Assembly: GCA_016789105.1 (NCBI GenBank)
Contig: JAEURN010000008.1
Location: forward strand, 372,001-436,000
Length of the DNA stretch: 64,000 nt
Origin: Armatimonadota bacterium
Lineage (GTDB): Bacteria; Armatimonadota; Fimbriimonadia; Fimbriimonadales; Fimbriimonadaceae
Direction of reading: 5' to 3'
The first letter of the stretch is position 1. Every line of letters begins with the position of its first letter. Of this stretch, positions 9,389 to 17,025 are shown piece by piece. The notes beneath the pieces were generated by a model. That model ran no database searches, was not told where the DNA came from, and saw only the letters and a list, made by a program, of their open reading frames with translations. The position numbers and the translations under genes were made by a program.

Positions 9389-9856
9389 GTGGCGGCAAAC
9401 AGTTTCCTGAAGAATTCTGTCGGACAGTGGACGGGAGAATCCTCGCTCCACCTATCCTGGTTGGAAGATGAATCCAAACGGGTTCAAACTGGGCCAAGCG
9501 GCATGCACATCGAGGTGGATGCGCACCAGGCTTTCGCCACCATCTCTTATTGGTGGACTTATGAAGGAAAGCGCCAAGAAGGGTTGATGGTCATAGCCGG
9601 TGGGGCCAAATCCAAGAAGGTCTCGATCGGGTGGGCCGACAGCTGGCATTCCAACACCGATGTCATGCACTTCACGGGCACTTATGAAGATGGCCGTGTC
9701 GAAGCCCTCGGGCAGTATTCCGTCGGGGACAGTCCGCCATGGGGTTGGCGCATCGTTTTGGAAAGCAAAGACGGCAACCTCACCATGGCAATGGACAACA
9801 TCCCCCCTGGCGAAGAGGGCATTTGGGCTGTCAAAGCCACCTATCACAAAGCCTGA
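9389..9856 (+). CDS. DUF1579-like cytoplasmic protein
   Basis: A 155-residue protein resembling the DUF1579 lipocalin-like fold: an opening FLKNSVGQWTGE, a central TYEDGRVEALGQYS, and repeated beta-strand patterns (GWRIVLESKDGNLTMAM). Members have no settled function. It lacks a signal peptide, unlike the two related secreted paralogues at 41465 and 42091. The GTG start follows a -10-like TATACT with no ribosome-binding site, so the message may be leaderless. It is upstream of the flagellar operon, but 74 bases and a separate promoter intervene, so it is probably unrelated to motility. Confidence 0.6.
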   Translation: MAANSFLKNSVGQWTGESSLHLSWLEDESKRVQTGPSGMHIEVDAHQAFATISYWWTYEGKRQEGLMVIAGGAKSKKVSIGWADSWHSNTDVMHFTGTYEDGRVEALGQYSVGDSPPWGWRIVLESKDGNLTMAMDNIPPGEEGIWAVKATYHKA

Positions 9857-9893
9857 ACGCCAAAACCTCAAGTCGATTGCGAAGTTCTGGCTC

Positions 9894-9920
9894 TTAGGTT
9901 CCCGGTAATTGTGCCGATGA
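9894..9920 (+). promoter_or_regulatory. Sigma-28 (FliA)-like promoter for the flagellar operon
   Basis: TTAGGTTC at 9894-9901, an 11-base spacer, then GCCGATGA at 9913-9920. The flagellar sigma-28 consensus is TAAAGTTT-N11-GCCGATAA, so matches are 5/8 and 7/8 with the exact spacing. It ends 10 bases before the flgF start, placing the transcription start only a few bases upstream of the ATG. Recognised by eye. Confidence 0.5.
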
Positions 9921-9930
9921 CCAGAACAGG

Positions 9931-10656
9931 ATGGAAAGGGGCCTTTACGCAGCGGCGACGGGGATGAACATCGCCGATCAGTGGATTTCCACGATCAGCA
10001 ACAACCTTGCCAACGCCTCCACCACCGCCTACAAGCGCGACGTGCTGGCATTCAACGAAGCCTACGAACGCCAATTGACGTCGGAAGACGGCAGCAAAGT
10101 CGGCAACCTGGGTGTCGGGCCAGAGGCCTACCGCGTCATCACCGTTTGGGAACACGGGGCGGTGACCCCCACCGGCAACCCCTTTGACATCTCCATCGGC
10201 AGCAACCGCGCCCTGTTCAAAGTCTCGACGCCGGAAGGGGAAGCATACAGTCGCAACGGCGCCCTCTCCGTCAGCCCCGACAACCAGCTCTGCACCTCGA
10301 CGGGCGGGTTGGTGCTTGGCACGGATGGCAATCCCATCCGCATCACGTCCGGCCAATTAGCGATCGACCGCAACGGGACGGTTTCCATCGACGGCAAAAC
10401 GGTCGGCCAAATCGGCTTCTACGCCGGCACCTTTTCCAAAATCGGGGACGGGAACTACGCCTCCACCGATGCGGCTCCGGTCGCGGCAACCGAAGCCGGC
10501 GTGCAACAAGGATTTATTGAAGGAAGCAACGTCAACGTGGTCGAAGAAATGATCGCGATGGTGAAGCTGAACCGCGCCTTTGAGCTGGCCCAAAAATCAG
10601 CCCAAAGCCAAGACGACTCGACACAACGATTGATCGGCATCCTCCAAGGACGTTAA
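9931..10656 (+). CDS. flgF: Flagellar basal-body rod protein FlgF
   Basis: A 241-residue rod protein. The N-terminal helix has the FlgF/FlgG rod motif (GLYAAATGMNIADQWISTISNNLANASTTAYKRD), split here by the usual ANNLAN-like turn. A central beta domain with GSNRALFKVSTPEGEAYSRNGALS follows, and the C-terminal helix (GSNVNVVEEMIAMVKLNRAFELAQK) packs against the N-terminal one. It is the first gene of an 11-gene flagellar operon, probably read from the sigma-28-like site just upstream. FlgF forms the proximal part of the distal rod and is exported by the flagellar type III apparatus, hence no Sec signal. FlgF versus FlgG is decided by order and by the better FlgG match of the next gene. Confidence 0.88.
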   Translation: MERGLYAAATGMNIADQWISTISNNLANASTTAYKRDVLAFNEAYERQLTSEDGSKVGNLGVGPEAYRVITVWEHGAVTPTGNPFDISIGSNRALFKVSTPEGEAYSRNGALSVSPDNQLCTSTGGLVLGTDGNPIRITSGQLAIDRNGTVSIDGKTVGQIGFYAGTFSKIGDGNYASTDAAPVAATEAGVQQGFIEGSNVNVVEEMIAMVKLNRAFELAQKSAQSQDDSTQRLIGILQGR

Positions 10657-10663
10657 TGCTGGA

Positions 10664-10684
10664 CAGAGGGCATGAAGCCCTCTG
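10664..10684 (+). other. Hairpin in the flgF-flgG intergenic leader
   Basis: CAGAGGGC and GCCCTCTG form a perfect 8-bp stem with an ATGAA loop in the 122-base gap before flgG. GGA triplets, the core of CsrA sites, lie on both flanks (10661 and 10684) and again at 10721, 10728, 10749 and 10762. The hairpin lacks a T-run, so it is not a typical terminator. It may be a CsrA target or processing site. Confidence 0.4.
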
Positions 10685-10778
10685 GAGCACCGCCAAAGGC
10701 CCGAACGGCCAGGCGGCAACGGACTAAGGAAGGCGCCGGTGAACCACGGGAAAACAATACAGGAACAACACCGCCCTT

Positions 10779-11567
10779 ATGATGAGAGCACTCAACACCG
10801 CGGGAACCGGAATGGTCTCCCAACAAATGAACTTGGACGTCATTGCCAACAACCTGGCTAACGTCAACACGACCGCATTCAAAGGCCAGCGGGCCGAGTT
10901 CCAAGACTTGATGTACCAAAACATCTCGGCTTCCGGGGCCGCCAACGGGGATAGCGCCAAGCTGCCCCAGTCGCTCCAAGTCGGTTTGGGGTCCCGGTTT
11001 GCGGCATCCACCACAAACCTGCAGACCGGGTCACCGCAAATCACCGGCAACCCGACCGACCTGGCCATCAACGGCAACGGCTACTTCCAAGTCCAAATGG
11101 GAGATGGCACCACGGCCTACACTCGCGACGGTGGATTCAAAACCGACTCGAACGGCCTCATGGTCACCAGTAACGGCAACCCGTTGATCCCCAATATCTC
11201 GATCCCCAACGGAGCCCGCGCATTGACGATTTCACCCGAAGGGTTCGTGAGCGCCATTTTGCCGGGCAACAACGACCCCACCGAACTCGGGCAGATCCAG
11301 CTCGCCTTGTTTAGCAACCCGGCCGGCCTCACCCGGGCTGGCGAGAACCTCTACCTGGCCGGCGGATCCAGCGGCGATGCCACCGTCGTCACGCCGGGTC
11401 AAGAAGGGAGCGGCACCCTGCTGCAATCCCACCTGGAAGGCTCCAATGTCCAGGTGGTGGAAGAGATGGTTAAGATGATCGCCGCCCAGCGCGCTTACGA
11501 AATCAACTCCAAAGCGATCCAAACCTCGGACGACATGCTGTCTGTCCTCAACAACCTCAAGCGGTAA
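10779..11567 (+). CDS. flgG: Flagellar distal rod protein FlgG
   Basis: A 262-residue protein of standard FlgG length. It has the full N-terminal rod motif (ALNTAGTGMVSQQMNLDVIANNLANVNTTAFK in two pieces), the central INGNGYFQV and YTRDGGFKTDSNG segments, GQIQLALFSNPAGL, and the C-terminal EGSNVQVVEEMVKMIAAQRAYEINSK helix. FlgG builds the distal rod that crosses the P and L rings encoded just downstream. The ATG at 10779 has AGGAA 13 bases upstream, a distant ribosome-binding site. Its middle domain is strikingly mirrored in the next gene. Confidence 0.95.
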   Translation: MMRALNTAGTGMVSQQMNLDVIANNLANVNTTAFKGQRAEFQDLMYQNISASGAANGDSAKLPQSLQVGLGSRFAASTTNLQTGSPQITGNPTDLAINGNGYFQVQMGDGTTAYTRDGGFKTDSNGLMVTSNGNPLIPNISIPNGARALTISPEGFVSAILPGNNDPTELGQIQLALFSNPAGLTRAGENLYLAGGSSGDATVVTPGQEGSGTLLQSHLEGSNVQVVEEMVKMIAAQRAYEINSKAIQTSDDMLSVLNNLKR

Positions 11568-11572
11568 TCCAA

Positions 11573-12811
11573 ATGGTCTCTTTGATCTGCACCCTCCTGC
11601 TCGGCTCGGTGGCCGGTGCCCCGATCCAGGTCGATGGCGACGGCTACCTGCGGTTCGCCAAAGATGGCGCGCTGGTTTATGCCAAGCATGCCGAACTGAC
11701 TTGGAAAAACGGCCTCGTGGTAAGCCAAGATGGCGACCCGGTCTGGCCCAAAATCCGTGTCGAACAAGAACCTGCGGCCATCCAGGTCGACCTGAAAGGG
11801 AGGGTGACCGCCATCTTCCCAGACCGCCAAATCGAAGCCGGGAGACTGGTGGTCGCCCTCTTCCCAGACGACATCCGGCCCGTTGTCAGCGGCAACTACC
11901 TGAAACTGTTTGGCGACGGTGAACCGGCGGAGCCGGGCCAAGGTCTCGCTGGGGTCATCCGCCCATGGCAGCCAAGTGGCCAGCCAGCCGGACAGGGCGA
12001 GCAGAGCTTTGTCAAAGTGCATTTCGACCAAAACGGCGAACCGGGAGGCGAGAGGACGGAAATCACCGTCTCCAATCTGGCGGCACACAAGACCGATTAC
12101 CAAGGCGACGATGCCTGGATCGCCCAAGGGGGCATTGAAATCGCCTTCCCCGCGCGGTGCCAGATCTCCGGCAATGCCATGGCTTTGGGGGACTTGGCCG
12201 ACATCTTTGCCAGCCCCGCCGACCGGGCAGTTTTGGAAAAACTCGACATGGGCAACCCGCCCGTGTTTGGGGCCCCGCGGACTTATGACCGCAATTGGGT
12301 GATCGCCCAACTCAAAGGCGCCGGGTACCAGGCCGCCAAAATCCGGATCATCGGCCCCGTCAGGCTGACCATCGAGCGGATCGGGCAAACCGTCACGCAA
12401 AAGATGTTCGAAGATGCCGCCACCGCCGGAATCGCCAGCCAATACCCGGACTTTGAACCGGAATCGGCCAAACCGGTGCCCGACCTGCAGGCGCCCGCCG
12501 GAAAGTTGGAGCTCATCGTCGAAAACGTGGCCAAATCGGGCAAGGCGCTCAGCGTGACAGTTGCCGCCTATATCGATGGCAAGCGGATCAATTCCCGCAC
12601 GCTCTCCTTCACCAATGCGGCGGCCCCGATCTCGGTTAAACCGGGTGACGAGGTGACCGTTTGCGTGCAAAGCGGCCCCGTGCAAATCGAATCGACCGGC
12701 AAGGTCAAGAAAGTCGACCCGGTCTCGGGTCAAGTCACGGTCGAATTGTCGACGGGCAAAACCCTTGTCGGCCGTTGGACCAAGTCCGGAAAAGTAGAGG
12801 TCAAGCTATGA
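11573..12811 (+). CDS. flgA: FlgA-like P-ring chaperone fused to a FlgG-like domain
   Basis: A 412-residue protein, much longer than a typical FlgA (about 220). After a signal peptide (MVSLICTLLLGSVAGA), residues about 18-115 follow the middle domain of FlgG step by step: VDGDGYLRF against INGNGYFQV, GLVVSQDGDPVWPKI against GLMVTSNGNPLIPNI, and GRLVVALFPDD against GQIQLALFSNP. The rod-forming terminal helices are missing. Residues about 140-280 are FlgA-like, and about 300-412 are the SAF-type C-terminal domain (VKPGDEVTVCVQSGPVQIESTGKV). FlgA chaperones P-ring assembly in the periplasm, and flgI lies two genes on. It overlaps flgH by four bases. The fusion is the odd feature. Confidence 0.75.
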   Translation: MVSLICTLLLGSVAGAPIQVDGDGYLRFAKDGALVYAKHAELTWKNGLVVSQDGDPVWPKIRVEQEPAAIQVDLKGRVTAIFPDRQIEAGRLVVALFPDDIRPVVSGNYLKLFGDGEPAEPGQGLAGVIRPWQPSGQPAGQGEQSFVKVHFDQNGEPGGERTEITVSNLAAHKTDYQGDDAWIAQGGIEIAFPARCQISGNAMALGDLADIFASPADRAVLEKLDMGNPPVFGAPRTYDRNWVIAQLKGAGYQAAKIRIIGPVRLTIERIGQTVTQKMFEDAATAGIASQYPDFEPESAKPVPDLQAPAGKLELIVENVAKSGKALSVTVAAYIDGKRINSRTLSFTNAAAPISVKPGDEVTVCVQSGPVQIESTGKVKKVDPVSGQVTVELSTGKTLVGRWTKSGKVEVKL

Positions 12812-13428
12812 AAACACGTCTGATTCTTATCGGGCTCTTCGCTTTGGGGACGATTTGTTGGTCCCATGCCGACCAAAGTTCCCAAAACCAAGGCGGCAAA
12901 GAAAATGCCGGATCGATTTATGGAGGTTCGGTCAAGAATCCTTTTATTGACGATGTTGCCCGCGGCAAGGGAGATGTGGTGATGATCCTTATCGACGAAC
13001 AGTCGGTCAGCACATTTGCCGCATCGACTACCGCCAACAAATCTGACTCCACATCGGTGCAGCCCAACATCCTAACCGGATTCCTGACCCAGCTTTTCGG
13101 GCCGCTCAGCAACGGGGCCACTAGCAGTACCTCCGGCGACGGCAACACCAGCCAGAACTCCAAGATGACGGCCAAGATGAGTGCGGTCGTCAAGGACGTG
13201 CTCCCCAACGGGACGCTTGTAATCGAAGGCCGCCGGTCGCTGGTCACCAACAAAGAAACTCAGACTTTTGTCCTCAGCGGCCTCATCCGCCAGCGGGACA
13301 TCAAACCCGACAACACGATTGCCAGCACAAAAATCGCCGAGGCGGAAATCAAGATGGAAGGCAAAGGCCAAATCAGCCAAAGGCAGCGCAAAGGCGTGCT
13401 CACGACCATCCTGGACTGGTTGTTCTAA
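12808..13428 (+). CDS. flgH: Flagellar L-ring protein FlgH
   Basis: A 206-residue protein forming the outer-membrane L ring. Family features: GSIYGG near residue 33, RGKGDVVMILIDEQS, a long Ser/Thr-rich insertion, then VLPNGTLVIEGRRSL, VLSGLIRQRDIKPDNTI and a C-terminal GVLTTILDWLF. The ATG at 12808 overlaps the flgA stop (ATGA). FlgH is normally a lipoprotein; here the signal region ends LGTICWSHAD, whose only Cys has Ile at -1, not Gly or Ala, so lipidation is doubtful. Presence of L and P rings argues for an outer membrane. Confidence 0.93.
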   Translation: MKTRLILIGLFALGTICWSHADQSSQNQGGKENAGSIYGGSVKNPFIDDVARGKGDVVMILIDEQSVSTFAASTTANKSDSTSVQPNILTGFLTQLFGPLSNGATSSTSGDGNTSQNSKMTAKMSAVVKDVLPNGTLVIEGRRSLVTNKETQTFVLSGLIRQRDIKPDNTIASTKIAEAEIKMEGKGQISQRQRKGVLTTILDWLF

Positions 13429-14660
13429 TGAAGAAATTGCTTTTCACCTTGCTTTTAGCGGCGGTTTGCGCGGCGGCCCTGGGCCAGAATGGCACCACCG
13501 GTCAAACCGGTGCCGCTGCCGCCAAGCCGGACACGAAATCCGAATCCCAGGCTCGCAAAGAGCAAGAGGATCTGGAAAAGCGGCGCAGTGCCGCCATCCG
13601 CAATGCAGAAACCAACGGCATCCCGGTTGAGATTTCGGCCATCGGCGGATTCCGGGGCTCGCGGTCAAACGTGATCTTGGGTTATGGGTTGGTGGTCGGG
13701 CTCAACGGCACCGGTGATTCCAAACAGATCGCGGCGACCAACACGTCCATGGCCAACGCCCTGTCCCGATGGGGGACGATGGTCGATCCCGCCAATTTCA
13801 CGGCCAAGAACATCGCCATTGTCAGCGTCACGGCGGAGCTGCCTGCTTTTGCCGCTCCGGGCCGCAAGGTCGATGTGACGGTTCAGAGCCTGGGTGACGC
13901 CAAGAGCCTGGAAGGGGGATTCTTGCTCCCGACTTCCCTAGGGGCTATGGCCGATAACACGGTGATTTACGCCATGGCAAGCGGCGGCCTGAGCATCGGT
14001 GGGTTCAATGCCGGCAATTCGGGCAGCTCGGTGCGCCAAAACCACCCGACGGTGGCCCGCATTCCAAACGGGGCAGATATCCAAAAGGGAGTGGACACCC
14101 AGTTTGTGTTTGGCGGCAACATCATCTATTTCGACCTGGATCAGCCTGATTTCACAACCGTCCAGCGCGTCCGGGACGCCATTGCCCGCAGTTTCCCCAG
14201 TCTGGGAGTTTCGGCGATTGACGGCGTCACCGTGGCGATCACCCTCGACGACCCGAATGATGCGGTCGATGTGATCAGCCAGGTTCAAAAATTGGAAGTG
14301 TTCGCCAATACCGAACCCACCGTCGTCATCAACGAACGGACCGGCACCATTGTGGTCGGCGGTAACGTCCGGCTCGGCCCAGCCCTAATCGCCCACGGAT
14401 CGCTGCGGGTGACGATCGACACCGAGTTCGTGACGAGCCAGCCGGGGCCGTTCAGCCAAGGCCAAACCACGGTGACCCCCGCGACGTTGACCAATGCCAA
14501 CGAACAGCCGCCCCAAGTGGTCGTGGTTGCCCCCAATGCCACATTAGACGACCTCGCCAAGATTTTCCAAGCCATGGATGTTTCCGCGCGGGACATCATT
14601 GCCATCATCCAGGCCCTTGCCCAGCAAGGGGCGCTCAAAGCAAGGGTGAAAATCCAATGA
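13428..14660 (+). CDS. flgI: Flagellar P-ring protein FlgI
   Basis: A 410-residue periplasmic protein forming the P ring around the rod. A signal peptide (MKKLLFTLLLAAVCAAALGQ) is followed by about 40 polar, charged residues rich in Gln, Glu and Lys before the family core begins at ISAIGGFRGSRSNVILGYGL. Canonical blocks include VVGLNGTGDS, LPAFAAPGRKVDVTV, LGDAKSLEGGFLL and the C-terminal VVVAPNATLDDLAKIFQAMD. Standard FlgI has almost no spacer between signal and core, so the N-terminal extension is unusual. Its start overlaps the flgH stop by one base. Confidence 0.95.
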   Translation: MKKLLFTLLLAAVCAAALGQNGTTGQTGAAAAKPDTKSESQARKEQEDLEKRRSAAIRNAETNGIPVEISAIGGFRGSRSNVILGYGLVVGLNGTGDSKQIAATNTSMANALSRWGTMVDPANFTAKNIAIVSVTAELPAFAAPGRKVDVTVQSLGDAKSLEGGFLLPTSLGAMADNTVIYAMASGGLSIGGFNAGNSGSSVRQNHPTVARIPNGADIQKGVDTQFVFGGNIIYFDLDQPDFTTVQRVRDAIARSFPSLGVSAIDGVTVAITLDDPNDAVDVISQVQKLEVFANTEPTVVINERTGTIVVGGNVRLGPALIAHGSLRVTIDTEFVTSQPGPFSQGQTTVTPATLTNANEQPPQVVVVAPNATLDDLAKIFQAMDVSARDIIAIIQALAQQGALKARVKIQ

Positions 14661-15127
14661 CGCCTGTCGCCAACAACCGGTACCGGCTGCGGGAAGACTT
14701 TGCCCAGGGGCTTGCCGACCAGTTGCAACCCAAGCTCGGCCAACCGGGATCGGAGACCCGAAAGATCATGGAAAAGGCGTTTTCGCCGATCCTGACCGAC
14801 GGCAAGATCGACATCGAAAAGCTGCCCGAAGCCGCCCAAAAGGAACTCCACAAACTCCAGGAAGCCAGCGAGCAGTTCGAATCGTTCTTTGTCAAAAAGC
14901 TGCTGTCGCAAATGCGCCAGACCAGCTTGTCCCAAAACAGCACGCCCATGATGGATTTTGCCAAAGACACCATGGATCAGGCTGTCGCCGACCAGGCCGC
15001 CAAGGGTCAATCCACCCTCGGCATCGCCAAAACCGTTTTCATGGCCCAAGCCGCCACGGTTGTCCAACAAGAAATGGGCAAGCGGGCTGCCGAAGTCGCC
15101 TCCACTCCATCAGGGAACAAATCATGA
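14657..15127 (+). CDS. flgJ: FlgJ-type rod-binding protein (no muramidase domain)
   Basis: A 156-residue protein whose residues about 65-140 match the rod-capping domain of FlgJ (EASEQFESFFVKKLLSQMRQ, then STPMMDFAKDTMDQAVADQAA). It ends there, without the C-terminal peptidoglycan hydrolase domain found in enterobacterial FlgJ. Single-domain FlgJ proteins are common outside gamma- and betaproteobacteria; another hydrolase must open the wall for the rod. It overlaps both neighbours by four bases (ATGA), showing tight translational coupling. Confidence 0.87.
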   Translation: MTPVANNRYRLREDFAQGLADQLQPKLGQPGSETRKIMEKAFSPILTDGKIDIEKLPEAAQKELHKLQEASEQFESFFVKKLLSQMRQTSLSQNSTPMMDFAKDTMDQAVADQAAKGQSTLGIAKTVFMAQAATVVQQEMGKRAAEVASTPSGNKS

Positions 15128-15600
15128 CCACCACAAAGCAATTGGAAAACTTCTGGGCCGATTGGCTCCGCAAATCCGACGACCTCCTCAACATCCTCCA
15201 CCAACAAACCGCCGCCCTCACCATGCGGCAAGTTGAAAGGATTGAGGAACTGCAACCGATTCTCGATGCCGAAATGGCAGCGATGGAATCGATCGATGCT
15301 AACGCCGCGGCATCCGCCAGAGAGCTGGCCGAACAGTTCGGATGTGAACCGAACCTTCGAAGCTTGGTGGGTGTGCTTGAAAAAGCCGATGCGCAACGCG
15401 TGCAAGCCATGGCCAACAAAGTCATCGTCGCGGGGCGAAACCTGCAACGCGTTATCGACAAGAACCGGGCCCTCATCGAAAACGAGCTCGAATATGTCAA
15501 CGGCTCGATCTCGGTGATCTGCACGGAATCCCAAAAATCCAGCGGCCCCTATGCTCCGCGGGTTTCCCAGGCAAATGTGCTGATGAATCAGGCTGCCTGA
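15124..15600 (+). CDS. flgN: FlgN-family flagellar export chaperone
   Basis: A 158-residue, almost wholly alpha-helical protein. Its helical heptad pattern (LLNILHQQTAALTMRQVERI near residues 18-38) and its position just upstream of flgK and flgL fit FlgN, the cytoplasmic chaperone that escorts FlgK and FlgL to the export gate. FlgN sequences diverge fast, so context carries much of the weight. It overlaps flgJ by four bases and ends 28 bases before flgK. Confidence 0.75.
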   Translation: MTTTKQLENFWADWLRKSDDLLNILHQQTAALTMRQVERIEELQPILDAEMAAMESIDANAAASARELAEQFGCEPNLRSLVGVLEKADAQRVQAMANKVIVAGRNLQRVIDKNRALIENELEYVNGSISVICTESQKSSGPYAPRVSQANVLMNQAA

Positions 15601-15601
15601 T

Positions 15602-15609
15602 GCCGACAA
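15602..15609 (+). promoter_or_regulatory. Possible sigma-28 -10 element before flgK
   Basis: GCCGACAA matches the sigma-28 -10 consensus GCCGATAA at seven of eight positions, 20 bases before the flgK ATG. The sequence 11 bases upstream (ATGAATCA) is a poor -35, so this is a weak candidate for separate late expression of flgK-flgL. Confidence 0.2.
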
Positions 15610-15628
15610 TATTACTGGGAGCATCAAT

Positions 15629-17011
15629 ATGGCTGGACCATTCCTTGGATTGAACATGTCGCGGCTTTCGCTGAGCAACTATCAGCGGGCCATCGACACG
15701 ATTGGCAACAACATCGCCAATCTCAACACCCGGGGGTATTCGCGCCAGACGGTGGATTTTGGCACTCTCCCCCAGTTGCCGTTCTACAACAACGGTATCA
15801 AGTCTATTGGGCAAGGGGCCATCATCACCTCGGTCAACCGGCTCCGAGACGTCTATCTCGACCGTAGCCATTCCGCCGCGCTGTCGTCCCAGAGCCGGTA
15901 TTCGACCCTGGGGGCCCATCTGCAACGGATCGACGGGATCTATGGCGAGCCATCGGACTCTGGTGTCAACCAGGCTCTCAACCGGTTCTTCAACGCGTTC
16001 TCCGGCCTCGGTTCTAACCCCAGCGACCAAGCCGCGCGCACCGAAGTCCGGCTGGCCGGTCAAGTCCTGGCTGACCGGGTGCGCAACAAGTACGCCGACC
16101 TCACAAACTTGCAAACCAGCCAAACCACACAAATCACCGACACGGTCACGCAAATCAACAATTTGGCCCAAACCATTGCCAAGCTCAATGCCCAGATCAC
16201 GACCGCTACCGCGGCCAATGGGAACGCCAACAGCCTGATGGACCAACGGGACGTCGCGGTGGAGGATCTGAGTAAGCTCGTCAACCTGCAACGGGAGACC
16301 TTCCCGGATGGATCCTATGCCATTTACGCGGCTGGATTCACCTTGGTGCAAGGAAGCAACGCCAGGACCTTCCCTAGCTCCTATGATCCGGCGGCGGCCA
16401 CGTTCACCGACGGGGCGATCACTTACAACATCCGGGGCGGGGCCCTGGCCGGCCACTTGGCTGGGTTGAATGAAACCCAAACCCAAATGTCCAACCTGGA
16501 CAACCTCGCAAACACCCTGCGGACCCAGGTCAATACCCTCCACGCCGGAGGGGTCAACGCCCTTGGCAACACCGGCGTCAATTTCTTCAATGATGTGGCG
16601 GCCCCGCCGCAAACCGGCGCGGTCGACTTTCAATTGAGTGCCGAGGTGATGGCGAGCGCGGACGCGATCGCTGCCGGGCTCACTGGCGATCCGGGCGACG
16701 GGTCGGTTGCCCAACAACTCGGCGAAATGCGAGACACCGCCCAAGCCGCCCTTGGGAACCGCACGTTTAACGGATTCTTCACCGACATCGTCGGCCGGTT
16801 GGCCAGCGACGGCAACTATGCGGCCGCCGCCGCCGAAACCGAATCGGCCGTTTTGGCGCAAGTGGAAAACCAAATCCAAGCCGTCAGCGGGGTCAGCATT
16901 GACGATGAAATGGCCAACCTGGTCAAGATGCAGCGCAGCTATCAAGCCGCTGCACGGGCCCTTTCAATTTTCAACGAAGTCAGCCAGGAGCTCGTCAACC
17001 TAGGCCGCTAG
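15629..17011 (+). CDS. flgK: Hook-filament junction protein FlgK
   Basis: A 460-residue hook-associated protein. The N-terminus has the rod/hook helix (LGLNMSRLSLSNYQRAIDTI) and NNIANLNTRGYSRQTV. A middle coiled region carries LMDQRDVAVEDLSKLVNL, and the C-terminus ends SYQAAARALSIFNEVSQELV, the usual FlgK closing helix. It joins hook to filament together with FlgL and is exported with help from FlgN, the preceding gene. GGGAG lies eight bases before the ATG. Confidence 0.94.
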   Translation: MAGPFLGLNMSRLSLSNYQRAIDTIGNNIANLNTRGYSRQTVDFGTLPQLPFYNNGIKSIGQGAIITSVNRLRDVYLDRSHSAALSSQSRYSTLGAHLQRIDGIYGEPSDSGVNQALNRFFNAFSGLGSNPSDQAARTEVRLAGQVLADRVRNKYADLTNLQTSQTTQITDTVTQINNLAQTIAKLNAQITTATAANGNANSLMDQRDVAVEDLSKLVNLQRETFPDGSYAIYAAGFTLVQGSNARTFPSSYDPAAATFTDGAITYNIRGGALAGHLAGLNETQTQMSNLDNLANTLRTQVNTLHAGGVNALGNTGVNFFNDVAAPPQTGAVDFQLSAEVMASADAIAAGLTGDPGDGSVAQQLGEMRDTAQAALGNRTFNGFFTDIVGRLASDGNYAAAAAETESAVLAQVENQIQAVSGVSIDDEMANLVKMQRSYQAAARALSIFNEVSQELVNLGR

Positions 17012-17025
17012 GCCGGAGATAAGCC

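Noticed and set aside
11495-12733. A 412-codon minus-strand frame opposite flgA
   Set aside because: It lies wholly under an in-operon gene with overlapping neighbours, and has no recognisable domain.
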